Positions 1 to 64,000 of a stretch of 64,000 nt of DNA are shown here, piece by piece (the stretch's first letter is position 1; each line of letters starts with the position of its first letter). This DNA is from Muraenolepis orangiensis (Eukaryota; Chordata; Actinopteri; Gadiformes; Muraenolepididae), in the NCBI GenBank assembly GCA_027704905.1, contig CM051006.1, positions 5,567,915 through 5,631,914 of the forward strand. Reading direction: 5' to 3'. The notes beneath the pieces are model-generated. The model did not search any database, was not told the origin of the DNA, and saw only the letters and a program-made list of their open reading frames with translations. The translations under genes and the position numbers were made by a program.

Positions 1-220
1 CACACACACACACCAGTCCCACGAGTTGAACCTGGGATGCATCATCTCATGGACTCTTTGCTAACGCCACCATGTGCCTCCGTGTGCCTCCATGTTCCAC
101 GGTTCCTGAACGGCAGCCAGCCCTGGCAGTGATTTATTAACTTAAAATCAACAGAGGAGATGCTGTTTGCTATTCACTTCACAAGTGACAATCGTTCAGT
201 TGTTTCAAATATAGTGTAAT

Positions 221-425
<205 letters not shown>

Positions 426-1563
426 GCAAAAAGCTTCTCTGATTGGATCAATATCTGGCGATCTTAAATTTTTGTTGAGTATTGTTTTAATAGGAAAACC
501 AAGTTGGTTTACAACATCGTCAATTGAAACGGCTGATATGAATATGAAACAATATCCAACAGCCAGAAGTCTTTGCAACCCCAAACCACAATCGTGGCGA
601 GAATTTGTATTTCAATGTTTTGGGAAAAGCAAAAATGAAAGGGAAAATGTGTTCGGCTCGAGACAGCTGTCGGAGGTTTGTTGCTAAGTTTAGTTATGGT
701 TGCTACGTGACGGCAACGTTCACATCAAGTCAAATTATTCCACTTTTGTTATGTTTTTGGTGGCAGATGGTTGGGCCGTTTCTCAGCGCGCTCCAGCAGC
801 CATGCCCGAAGTGACAGCTACTGCGCTGTATGGTACCGAGCGGTCTAGCAGAAACGGAAAAATCCAAGTACATTACAGACAGTGCTTCTGACTTCTCACT
901 CGTGTGGGAGAAGGCGAGGTTGTGGTAGCGTAAAAATTCTGACGCTAGGTGTTAAAGACACTAGTAATTTACTAAATTGTCAACTGGGGAAACCAGCTTG
1001 GCGGTGACCGACATTACGCATCTCCAAGCAAGCAAGAGTCCTTATTCATGGAGTTATGGTTAGAGGTGGCGCCGTCTCTTCAGCGCTACGACACACGCTA
1101 CGAGGAGGATGACGACGACAGCCAGGCGGACGACAGCCAGGCGGACGCCAGCGTTTGGAGGCCCGAGTCAAACCCTTCCTGTTTGGTAGCGATGCTGAGT
1201 GCTAACCATGCCGACCAACTATCACAACACACCCAACACACTTTTCTCCCAAGTTTTGAAGCCGAGTCGGTGTATATTTCCACCTAGCAGACTAGGGATT
1301 GGAATCTGGTAAAGAGTGATGCGATGTTCAAAGGTCTTATTGTGTTAACGGTTATTTTTTGATTTAATGAGACCGCCTGTCCACTTCGAGGATATGTTTT
1401 GCTATAATTGAATATAAGTGGCGCCAAGAGGTGTATTTTTTTTTTTATCTTTTCACGCCTGTACTTCCCCTCTGTGTTGTGTGGGCGTGGCGTCCTTCTG
1501 ACTCCCTCCTCAAGTTACTCGCCTTGACTTGCCTGAAACGCACTTAAAGTTTCCTTAAATTAA

Positions 1564-1763
<200 letters not shown>

Positions 1764-2101
1764 TGCCCAGTGTAAATGGGCCTTTTGGGGGGAGGTGCTA
1801 ATTGATTGATTCTCCCCAGCTCGGTTCTAATTAACACTCTCCCGGGGTAGCGTGTAGTCCTCCCCACTGGCCTCCCATGTGTCTCTTTCCCTCCCTCCGT
1901 CCCCACAGTTAGTAATGAACAGGGGACAGGTGTTGGCGGAGGAGAGAGAGAGAGTCCCAAAGCTCGGCCCGGATCACGGTGGAGGTGGAGTAGGCTCGAG
2001 CCTCTGGGCATTCCCGCTGTTCCCTGAGTGCGCTGGCACCCTCATTCCGTTTGTTTTTTTCTTTGTGTTTAACCCGCTTCTTGTCTCTTGTGCGTTTGCA
2101 G

Positions 2102-35382
<33,281 letters not shown>

Positions 35383-35606
35383 AGCCTGGCCCGCCATTAG
35401 ATGCACGCACACACACTCACACACACACACACACCGACCACACCTCCGAACACAAGACACGCCCCTCCCACTGCACCCCCCCCCACCGTCACCCACCACC
35501 CCTGATCAGCACACCCTGGTCCCCTTTGCCTTGGGCTCGAGACCCCACCAGACCGGTTCTCCCTATACTCCACACACACTCTCTCTCTGTATTACGGCCA
35601 ATTAAA

Positions 35607-35642
<36 letters not shown>

Positions 35643-36416
35643 TATACACACACACTGTGTTGGGGAGGTGGGAAGTGAACTGAGCATGTGCGACTTAAAC
35701 CCCCCCCCTCTGCATGAATGTGGCGAGGACCGGGTGTCCACTTCGCTATTCTCTCTCTCTATCTGTCTGTCTCTCTCTCTCTCTTGCTCTCTCTCCTGGT
35801 CTTATTGTCTCTCTACCGACCCTGCCTAACCCCACCCACCCCCCCCTGGTGGTCCCGACGTGTCTCCGGGAACCACGGACTGGAATCGCCCAGACCCCGT
35901 GGTCTAGTTCCGGGTCTGGGTGGGATTGGATGGAATTAGGAGGCAGGGGAGCCGTGGGAAGCCAAAAAGAGGGACTCGAACCCAAAACCCGCTCTCTTCC
36001 CGAGGTCAGGGCGAGGCGACGGACCTTGCGCACCTCGAAGTCGGCCTCTGCCGTCCGATTCGGGAGGCGGTACCCTCGGGCCAAGCATGCACGGTCACAC
36101 ACGCTTGAGCTGAGGCGGGCCTGGGGCTTCCTCTGCTTTGGGTCCCATGAGCCTCCTCCCTCTCTCTCGCCCCCTCTCTCGCCCCCTCTCTCCCTCTTCA
36201 CCTCCCAAGACACGGGTGGCGACGGAGTTTGAGAGCATGGACCGGATCCGATCGCCCGGGGTCCAACGTGCGGGGGGGAAGCGAAGGAGTGTGTCCGTTG
36301 ACGCACACGCCTGTGTTTGTGTGTGTGTGTGTGGCTGTTCTCAGTTTCTCTTCGCCGGTGGAGGGGGCCCTTCTGTTTATCTCCTCGTTACTGAAGTGCG
36401 TTATGTGCCAACTTCT

Positions 36417-36694
<278 letters not shown>

Positions 36695-38048
36695 CTGCCT
36701 GAACACGAGATGAGAACGCTTCCAATCGAGAGATCATTCCATGGCAGGAAACAGGAAGTGAAAACCTCAGACTCCTCAGCAAAAAAACTAAATCTTTCTC
36801 CTGTACAGCCAGTTGCCATAGAGACTCCCCCCCCCCCCCCCGCCCCCTCTTCCATACACATGCGCGTACCTCGAGATAATGTATACTGTATATACATACT
36901 GTATATATAATCTCAGCTGACAGGACAGCCGTTTCGGTTGCTGTGGAGACGGGCCGTAACCATGGCGACCGCATCTTATCCCTGGGGGATCGGTAACCGT
37001 GGCGGCGGAGGAGGAAGAGATGCAGTTTAAAAAAAAAATAATGAATCCCAAAACGATGTAACTATGTTGTGTTATGAAGGTTCCTCACGGAGAAGGAGAG
37101 CCGTGTTCGGATGAAGTATCGCCGGGGGGGGGTTGAGTGTGTGTATATAAGCAACCCTTGTTCCTTCTCTCTCTCTCTCTCTCTCTCTCCATCTTCTCTC
37201 TCCTCTCTCGCTCTCTCTCTCCTCTCTCTCGCTGTCTCTCTCTCGCTCTAACTCTCTGTCTCTCTGTGCGTCTCCAGTATATTCCTGTTCGCTATAAGCC
37301 TGTTTGCATTCATGGGGACTACTTGTGTCTGTCTGCCCGAACCTTTTAAAATGAACTTGTATATAAATATAATTTCAGGGTTTCTTAGTTTTTCTTCTTC
37401 TTTCTCATGCAGTACAATGTCGTTGTCTGTGACGTCCATGCATTTCCGGAGCTGTGATGTTTGTCTGCAAGTTGGATGCCTTTGATTTTTAAGGGGAGCG
37501 GCGGCGGGGGGAGGGGAGGGGAGGGGGGTGTGTTTGCGATTTTACGTTTTTTATCTGTACTTTTAATGTTATTTTTCTCGGTAGCCTTTACAAAGTCAGG
37601 GGAGATGTTTTTTTTTTTTTTTTTTTTTTTTTTTTGGTCTTAGAGAAATCGCGTCACCTTCTATCCAAGGTGTCTTTTATTTTTGTAAACCAAAATGGTT
37701 TTTATCTTCTGGTTTTTTTTTTGGTTTTTGTTTTGTTCTTTTTCTGGCTTTTTCAAATTGAACATGATGTGGTTGCACCTTTCTTAACCCAATGTGTTAC
37801 TTACTAGATGTTGTATGTGCCAAATAACTGTTCCAATGGGGAGGCCTCCTCTGTACAGCAGTTCTGTACGGGCTGTTGTGACTGCAGCCGCCACACACAC
37901 ACACACCCCTACACACACACACACGCTTACATACACGGACACACAATCACAGACACGCACTACTAGTAGCGGAAGCCAAGCTAGAGCAGTGGTGTTCATC
38001 TTTGAAGGGTACAATACTGTGACCAAATGTTTTCTGGAGGCGGAGCCT

Positions 38049-38309
<261 letters not shown>

Positions 38310-39141
38310 CTGCCCCTGCCCTGCCCCCTCCCCCCAAACCAATGCAGCCATCGGACACTGAGGAAACCATGTGATTCTCTGCTGGTTCCCGGAAGGTTCC
38401 ACAGCGTGTGCGTGTCGTTTGAATGTTTGCACGTTTGTGTGCTTCATAATGGCTTTCTATGTTTATTTAGTGGAGATGCTTCGTCATACCGTTTCTCTTG
38501 GTCAAACACGCTCTCTCTCTCCACACAAGACAATTCAAAAAGAATGGCATATAGAGAAGAAAAAAGAAAAAATAACGTAAACAAAAGTATATATAAATAT
38601 ATGTGTATATGAAATGAAACACAAATGCTCTAGGTTTATTTAAAAGATTTAATGTAGAAAACAAAACGAAAAAAAAAAATGTTTGGGGGAAAGGTTAGGG
38701 GGTTTCGATGTGAGTATAATTGTTTGTGGTGAAGACTTCAGCTTGAATCTTGCACATAAAGACTTATGATATTGTACCTGCGAGTTACAGATTATTTTTG
38801 TTTGAATACCGGACTTAACTGCTCTTTTCATATTTATTACGTGTTTGGGAAGCGACCTTTTGCCACGTCTAATGAGCGCCATGCCGAGGTCTCCTGTCAA
38901 ATTACTCCGGTTTAGGACAACAAATCACATTTTTATGTTTGTTTTTTTTCATACGCCACAAACAAACACAAAATACTACTGGCTTTGGGTTGTTCTCATT
39001 AAGGTTATGATGATACTGATATATTATTGATAATATTATTCAATGATTATTAAATTTATTTTATTTCAATGATTTGACGTTTTGGTTTTTTCGAGACGGG
39101 TAGGAACTTGTGTGTTGGACTGCTTGTATAAACAGTTCAGA

Positions 39142-39147
39142 AATAAA
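39142..39147 (+). promoter_or_regulatory. polyadenylation signal AATAAA, probable grk3 3' end
   Basis: AATAAA is followed within 10-40 bases by a T-rich and GT-rich stretch (TTTTTCTTT, TGTTGCCCGCTGTTCTTG), as expected for a cleavage site. No other gene end is near. Confidence 0.55.
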
Positions 39148-39959
39148 AACGTTTTTCTTTCCTGTTGCCCGCTGTTCTTGTTTAACTAAAACATATATAC
39201 CATAATGTGTATGTGGGGTTCATTAGCACAGTCTTACCTTAGTTCTAAGCCCTATCTGCTCTTATATGACGATGATGAAATGGTAAATGGACATTTATAT
39301 AGCGCTATTATATATGTCACGTGGGTCTGCAAATTTACTAAGTGGAAAAAAACCGAACAAATTGCGTGAGAGAACCTTTTACCTCCGTCAGCTTAAGGTG
39401 GGTTAGTTGACTGAATACCGTATCCACCATCTCATCTTAATTTCTCAGGTGAGTGGGTGTTGAGAGAATCCGCATTAGTTCAGGTCAGTGATTAATAGTT
39501 GTGGTGTATGTATTTTGTTACATATTCCTATTAATTGATTCATGCCATTTGTCGCCATGATAAAGGCCTAGCAAAATAACACGTTCAAACTGATGAAACA
39601 GTTGTGTTTGTCAGTGGAGGTTTGTCCATTGAGGAAAGGGAGGACCTTCTGACATTTCTGAGAAAAAAATACACAAATTTAACAGATTCATCTGTGAAAA
39701 TACTGATAAAAAAACAATTTTAACACTTCTACAGCACAAAAATCATGTCCCCGTGTCAAAGTACCAACAGCGCCCCCTACCCCCTATTTAAAATTAAAGG
39801 AACGGAGGATCATCCTCCCCCATTGAAGTCCATTATAAAACTCCCAGACCCGAGCGGCCGGTGAGTCCTGGGTTTCAACACGAGTGTGTACGGCGTTAAG
39901 GGAAGAACGATCCTCCCTCGCTTCCACCTAAGCAAGCTAGTCTAGCTCTCGGGTGGCGC

Positions 39960-41290
39960 TAGAGCCGGTTGGTTCAACTCGCGAGGCGTCTAAAAACCGG
40001 TTTGCGTTTCCACCGACTTTTTCGCCGAGAGAGCCACGTCATGACGTCACTGTTAACGTCTCTGCTTTCCCAGCAGCTCGCGCCAACTTCCACAACAGTA
40101 TATTACATGATGGATGGAAAAGTGTTGCGCCTGGCTTTGAGGCTACAAACAGCTGCTCGTCTTTAGTGCTATGGACGCGATTACGTTGAAGCCCCTAACT
40201 GTGATAAAGGACTATACTAATAAAATGGACTAGACGTTAGAGCTGCATTAATAGAGTACTTCAACAGAAGGGACCATTTGCCTTTTCTTCTTCAAAATTG
40301 TCATCTTGTATTATGTTTCTCGGTTGATAAAGCATAATGAAGCGGACATTTATATTTAGAATTATTTTATTAAAAAAACAAAACATTAAATACACACTAT
40401 ACAGTAATCACAAAATGTAAAAGTGTAGAGTGCAGTGTAATAAGCCCATGTTAATAAAGCTCCGAGGGGCTGAGGGGCTCCTGTGAGCTGCAGCCCAGTG
40501 GGGGCGGTAGCTCCGCATCGCATCGTCCAGGGAAGACGACTCCATAAACAACTAAAACAAGAGAAAAGTGCATTAAAACATGACTCCATTACACTTTACT
40601 GTTTTTAGAAAGTAGCATCCTGACGTTATCAAGGTTAATATCGGCTAACAGAAGCCTAGCAATCATAGCTCCTCATTTGTGATGATAGGAACATAACATT
40701 GATGTGATAATGAGCTGCTCGCTAAACAGATTATAAATACAAAGCTGGTTGGCAACACGGGAAAGATTTATAAAGTAAAACTTACCAGGACCAGAGTGAC
40801 AGCAGCGGATCATCAGTTTGTTATCGATTAGCTCCTCGTATCGTCCAGTTTGTTATCGATTAGCTCCTCGGTCCTGTCCCCCGCTGAAGACATCTCACGC
40901 AGTAGTTTTTCTAATAGCGGTTTGTTCTAGAAGCTCCTCTAGTTTATTGTGACCTTCTGCCGAGGACAACAACGCAAACAAACGCAGTTTGTCTCGTCCA
41001 CGGACCACTGTCACCTTCACGTCCACGGAGAATTTTACTGATTTAAAAAATGGCGGAAAAAAACTTTGAGTTTGTTTTGAGTTTGTCGGATAAGCCCCGC
41101 CCCAGCCCGATAAGCCCCGCCCCCAGCCCCTGACGTAGTGGAGCCTGCTGGCTAGCCCAGCTTCGAAGTGGAGCCGCAAACGAACCACTTAACCGGGCCA
41201 GAAAGTGGCTCCATCGCGGTGGAAACGCAAAGAACTGGTTCGAGATGACGCGCAAGCTCCGAACCAGCCCTCAAAACAGCTTGGTGGAAA
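39960..41290. mobile_element. probable non-autonomous DNA transposon with imperfect terminal inverted repeats
   Basis: TTTGCGTTTCCACCG occurs at 40001-40015 and inverted at 41217-41231. Flanking sequence outside both arms is also similar when inverted (GGTTGGTTC against GGCTGGTTC after reversal). The interior of about 1.2 kb has no transposase. The GC content differs from the A/T-rich surroundings. The superfamily (Harbinger- or hAT-like) cannot be settled here. Confidence 0.5.
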
Positions 41291-41994
41291 CGAGAGCGGG
41301 TCATGCCAGAGGCTCTGTGAACCAATCAACAGAGCTCACTGCCCTGGTGAATACCCAATCAAGAGGTTTGGGGGGGCGGGTTATCATCATGCAACGAACG
41401 ATCTATCTTGTGTCATAATTGCGGCAACCCGTGAGTCGTATATTTACTTATGATTACATTTCAGATTTGAAACCTCCGAGGGACGAACTCCAAGCGTTCC
41501 AGGTGCACGACGCCCAACGTACACAGAAAGCATGGCTGACCGTGACATGGTGGTGTTTCTTTGGGTCGCGATTAGACAATTGACGATCCGGCGGCATGTT
41601 CGAATCTGCGAATATTTTGCCAACTTTTACCGAACTACAATTGACGTGATTTACGTGCATAAGTGGTTTTACTTTATGTCTTATTTTAACTAACTACAGG
41701 AATATATACTTTACACAAAAATCGCTTCTCCCTCAAATCTCATTCAATTTCAATTCAGTTTTTTTTGTTTGTTGGTAGAACTCGCCGCTGTGCATGTAAC
41801 TTCTATTCATATTTTCATCATTAATGTAGTAATAACTATCTTTAATCAAACCAACGCGTCTTCCCCCTCACATCACAATAGGTTTCAGTTCTGTTTGGCT
41901 TGTCTGCTAAAATGACCCACTGTCAAAATTGATAGTGAGGCACCTTCCTTCCTCCCCTACTTTTACAACCACCAGCCGCCACTGGTGTATGTAT

Positions 41995-42026
<32 letters not shown>

Positions 42027-42314
42027 TTATATTTATTTTATTTATATTTATGTATTATTATTATTTTATATATATTTATTTTTTATATTTCTATATATAT
42101 ATATATGCCTTCAATTTACTGTTGGGCCTAAAGCAGTGAAAACCTTTCATACCAGTTAAAAATAATATTTTATAAGGATTTTAAATATTGGTATGTCCCG
42201 ATTTTTTTTCCCCAATCAAGGGCATCTCTCTTCCCTGATTCGTTCAGAGATCGAATCTCCTACAGCGGCAACTGTCACTCAGAATGTGTGCTTTAATGGA
42301 AGCCATCACCAATA

Positions 42315-42319
<5 letters not shown>

Positions 42320-42394
<75 letters not shown>
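42320..42394. repeat. (CT)n microsatellite, intergenic
   Basis: About 37 CT units followed by a C/T-rich stretch with CTC trinucleotides to about 42500. Confidence 0.96.
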
Positions 42395-42395
<1 letters not shown>

Positions 42396-42627
42396 GCCAT
42401 AACAACTTGTCTCTCTCGCCCTGTCTATCTCCCTCTCTCTCCCTGTCTGTCTCTGTCCCTCTCCCCCTCTCTCCTCCTCCTCCTCCTCCTCCTCCTCATC
42501 GCTCTACCCCTAGGCCCCGCCCCCCACCCTCAAGCTCCCTCCCCTCCCAGCAGCTGCAGCTGTCACTCAAACGCAGCAGCTGATGAAGCAGGGAGCGTTC
42601 ACGTGGTCAGCACGTGAACGAGTATAT

Positions 42628-44078
42628 CCCACACCAAGAGACATATCCCACACCAAGAGACATATCCCACACCAAGAGACATATCCCACACCAAGAGACA
42701 TATCCCAACACCAAGAGACATATCCCCAACACCAAGAGACATATCCCCACACCAAGAGACATATCCCACACCAAGAGACATATCCCCACACCAAGAGACA
42801 TATCCCACACCAAGAGACATATCCCACACCAAGAGACATATCCCCACACCAAGAGACATATCCCCACACCAAGAGACATATCCCACCAGAGACATCCCAC
42901 ACCAAGAGACATATCCCACACCAAGAGACATATCCCACACCAAGAGACATATCCCCACACCAAGAGACATATCCCACACCAAGAGACATATCCCACACCA
43001 AGAGACATATCCCACACCAAGAGACATATCCCACACCAAGAGACATATCCCACACCAAGAGACATATCCCAACACCAAGAGACATATCCCCACACCAAGA
43101 GACATATCCCCAACACCAAGAGACATATCCCCACACCAAGAGACATATCCCCACACCAAGAGACATATCCCACACCAAGAGACATATCCCCACACCAAGA
43201 GACATATCCCACACCAAGAGACATATCCCCACACCAAGAGACATATCCCCACACCAAGAGACATATCCCCACACCAAGAGACATATCCCACACCAAGAGA
43301 CATATCCCACACCAAGAGACATATCCCACACCAAGAGACATATCCCCACACCAAGAGACATATCCCCACACCAAGAGACATATCCCACACCAAGAGACAT
43401 ATCCCACACCAAGAGACATATCCCACACCAAGAGACATATCCCCACACCAAGAGACATATCCCACACCAAGAGACATATCCCCACACCAAGAGACATATC
43501 CCCACACCAAGAGACATATCCCACACCAAGAGACATATCCCCACACCAAGAGACATATCCCACACCAAGAGACATATCCCACACCAAGAGACATATCCCC
43601 ACACCAAGAGACATATCCCCACACCAAGAGACATATCCCACACCAAGAGACATATCCCCACACCAAGAGACATATCCCACACCAAGAGACATATCCCCAC
43701 ACCAAGAGACATATCCCACACCAAGAGACATATCCCCACACCAAGAGACATATCCCACACCAAGAGACATATCCCCACACCAAGAGACATATCCCCACAC
43801 CAAGAGACATATCCCCACACCAAGAGACATATCCCAACACCAAGAGACATATCCCACACCAAGAGACATATCCCCACACCAAGAGACATATCCCCACACC
43901 AAGAGACATATCCCAACACCAAGAGACATATCCCAACACCAAGAGACATATCCCAACACCAAGAGACATATCCCACACCAAGAGACATATCCCACACCAA
44001 GAGACATATCCCCACACCAAGAGACATATCCCAACACCAAGAGACACCAAGAGACATATCCCAACACCAAGAGACATT
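42628..44078. repeat. 19-21-bp minisatellite, about 73 copies
   Basis: Unit CACACCAAGAGACATATCC with one or two extra C or an extra A. It is 1.45 kb long, between grk3 and myo18b, about 2.2 kb upstream of the myo18b start codon. It has no stops in several frames of both strands, a composition effect. Confidence 0.95.
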
Positions 44079-44347
44079 TCTCATCTCCCACGGGGAGATG
44101 CCCCGTTGGGCAGACTGTGTGACATCATAAGTTAATCATAAGCCGACTTGGTTTGATATCGTCCTATTATTTATCTCTCTCTATCTCATGCCTTCATCGT
44201 TTATTCTCTGCCATCTGATTGGCCAAACGGGGCCAGTATGCCCGTATCCCTGTTTACCCTCCCCACCTCCCCCCCTCTCCCTCCCCCCAAACCTTGGATA
44301 TTTATAGATGGTCGTCTGTCAGCCAGGGAGCAATGCTTATCTTTGAA

Positions 44348-44388
<41 letters not shown>

Positions 44389-44589
44389 CTGTTTGTGTCA
44401 GTCTTTTTCTGACAGCCCCCCACAACCCCCCCCAGCCCTCCCCCAGCCTGTCTCACCCAGTATGTGTCCTGGAGTTAGTGTTGGTCTGTGTCTCTGTCTG
44501 TGTCTCTGTCTCGGCCCTCACACTGGTCGTGGATCCCATTGTTTCTGTACTGGAGTGTTTCTGTGCTGAATTCAACAGGTATGTGGGGT

Positions 44590-44621
<32 letters not shown>

Positions 44622-44834
44622 GATATTGTGAGAGAGGCCCCTGGCCCCTTTGAAGTAGCACTGTCAGTCTGTCGAGCCCCCCCCCCCCCTCCTAATGGAA
44701 CCCTTAGGAAATAGTCTGGTCTTGAATTAAGTCCTCCTACGGTTCTAACATTGACCCGTTGACATGTTCACCTAGGCCTCGTCTGGTGTTCTTCGTGCCT
44801 ACTAGTTCTACTAGTTCAACAAGTGTTTTATCAG

Positions 44835-44960
<126 letters not shown>

Positions 44961-46262
44961 TTCAAGTTACCGCTGGTGTTTAAGAGAGCAAGACAACATG
45001 GATACCAGTCTTTCCTCGTCAGCTCTATATCTCACTGGTATCTCTCATTCCCCCCTCCCCCCAGCAAATAGATTCATGGATGATATAATGAATCTCATTT
45101 TCACCTTTAGTTTTTAAGTTTTGTGTATTTGAAGGGGATTGGATTACATTTAGCTGTTGTGGAAACTGAAGATATGCTTTGACGAGCGATCATGTACGTA
45201 GATCAGAGGTCAATAAAATGCTGTTTATGCATTTGATCCCAGGCCTGTAGGCCTAATAATATATTTATACTGCCTTATAAACGTATTCATATATCCAGCT
45301 TTGATGCTTAGTCATAAGCCATGTCAACATCATTAAAATCAATGCATCAGTGCTCAAACCTTTCCCATATGTACGATGACGTGTGTGGCGTGTGTGTGTG
45401 TGTGTGTGTGTGGCAGGATAAAAATGATTCTGATGCCCGGGTCTATCTATGTCCATGACCCAGAAGCTCCCTGGGGAGCAAACACTGACTTGAAGGTGGA
45501 ATTAGGGTGAACCGTGGGCCGTGGGCCGTGGGGGTTAGGTGAGGGCAATGCAGTACATCCACGGACCCCCTGGTTTCAGACCACTGATGTAGATGCAAGC
45601 ACATGTGTTTTGAGGCCTAAGATTGGCGGGCCTAAGATTGTCATTGTCGTTTTAAATTGTATTTTATAACAGTCAATATGTTGTTGGTCACATTGATTGA
45701 ATGTAATCAATCAGCATATCGATCGAGATGAATCGTTCATTACTTGACAACCATAATCTCCATATTCCGTTGATGGTTCATCATTGGGGTTATTTGGCTC
45801 TGATTATGAATCAAGTCTTAACGGATTTCATGACCCATTTTGTATGCAAGGTGGTACTGGACACGACTGCGGTTGCCAACATTTTGAACTATTGTCAACT
45901 GTGCTCCTTGTTCTGTCCTTCTCTTTAGCTGGTCCCTCCGGCCTTCCACCACCTCCTCATCCGTCTCTCTCTGTGTGTCTTCACCACTAGGTTCTAGCAT
46001 CGTTATTGTTTTCCTGCACACCACCCCCCCCCCCACACCACTTTGATCCCTTCACAACTGGCTTCAAACCACTTTGACCCCTTCACAACTGGCTTCAAAC
46101 CACTTTGACCCACCACGACCGGCTTCAACCCACTTTGACCCACCACGACCGGCTTCAAACCATTTTTTAACCCTCCACATCGGGGATTCAAACCACTTTG
46201 AAAAACCTGCAGTGTGTGTGGGGGCCGGGCGCACCTGAACCCTCGGACCGCAGGCCGACAGA

Positions 46263-63757
<17,495 letters not shown>

Positions 63758-63763
63758 GTATAA

Positions 63764-63990
63764 CACGCATACACACATGCACGCATACACACATGCACAC
63801 ATGCACACACACACACACACAGTCACACCCACACGCACACATTCACGCACACGCACGCACACACACACATGCACACAGCATGCAACACACACACACATGC
63901 ACCACACATGCACGCAGCACACACACATGCACACACACACACACACGCACACACAGCAGCAGTGCTGCCGCACACACACACACACACACG
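63764..63990. repeat. CA-rich compound repeat at the window end
   Basis: ACACATGCACAC words begin directly after the exon 13 donor and run to the right edge. Confidence 0.95.
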
Positions 63991-64000
63991 GCGGTAGTGA

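Noticed and set aside
1048..1287. 79-codon ORF with an acidic EEDDDDSQADDSQAD stretch
   Set aside because: Lies in grk3 intron 1 without splice sites in a compatible phase, and I recognise no similarity. A chance ORF is more likely.
42583..44130. Open reading frames of about 490-515 codons on both strands
   Set aside because: They are made wholly of the 19-21-bp minisatellite (repeated HIPHQETYP or GYVSWC). Similar frames are open on both strands because the unit lacks stops in those frames.

Overview
The window is vertebrate nuclear DNA, almost certainly from a ray-finned (teleost) fish. Split genes with GT-AG introns encode proteins close to vertebrate GRK3 and MYO18B. The introns carry teleost-type tRNA-derived SINEs, a Tc1-like transposon relic and a (GATG)n-tailed RTE-type LINE. 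Tandem repeats are extremely dense: dinucleotide runs of 150-270 bp recur every few kilobases and there are about ten minisatellites. Such density is reported for codfishes (Gadiformes), but that placement is only an inference.

Region 1 (1-39165) is the + strand gene grk3 (adrbk2, beta-adrenergic receptor kinase 2). Exons 2-21 are all present with consistent phases. They encode residues 38-688: RGS-homology domain, AGC kinase domain, and a C-terminal PH domain that binds G-beta-gamma and PIP2. Exon 1 lies upstream of the window. The stop is at 35380-35382 and a long repeat-rich 3'UTR probably runs to the AATAAA at 39142. A 33-nt candidate in-frame microexon (33770-33802) would lengthen a PH-domain loop.

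Region 2 (39170-46262) is intergenic. It holds a probable non-autonomous DNA transposon (about 39960-41290), a 1.45-kb minisatellite (42628-44078) and microsatellites. I recognise no gene there.

Region 3 (46263-64000) is the 5' part of a second + strand gene, myo18b (unconventional myosin-XVIIIB), running off the right edge. Thirteen coding exons give the N-terminal extension and the start of the motor domain (about 718 residues). The first intron seems to use a GC donor. Exon 7 has a one-base frameshift just after the P-loop. Intron 12 carries a nearly full-length RTE-type LINE with an intact 1101-codon ORF and a 12-bp target-site duplication. GRK3 and MYO18B are also neighbours on human chromosome 22, so this is conserved synteny.

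The most unusual pattern is at splice junctions. At three exons (grk3 11, grk3 15, myo18b 10) the 3' end of the exon plus its 5' splice site has been copied into the following intron as tandem or clustered repeats, giving up to about 38 decoy donor-like sites. GT/UG repeats also abut several other donors and take the place of polypyrimidine tracts at several acceptors.
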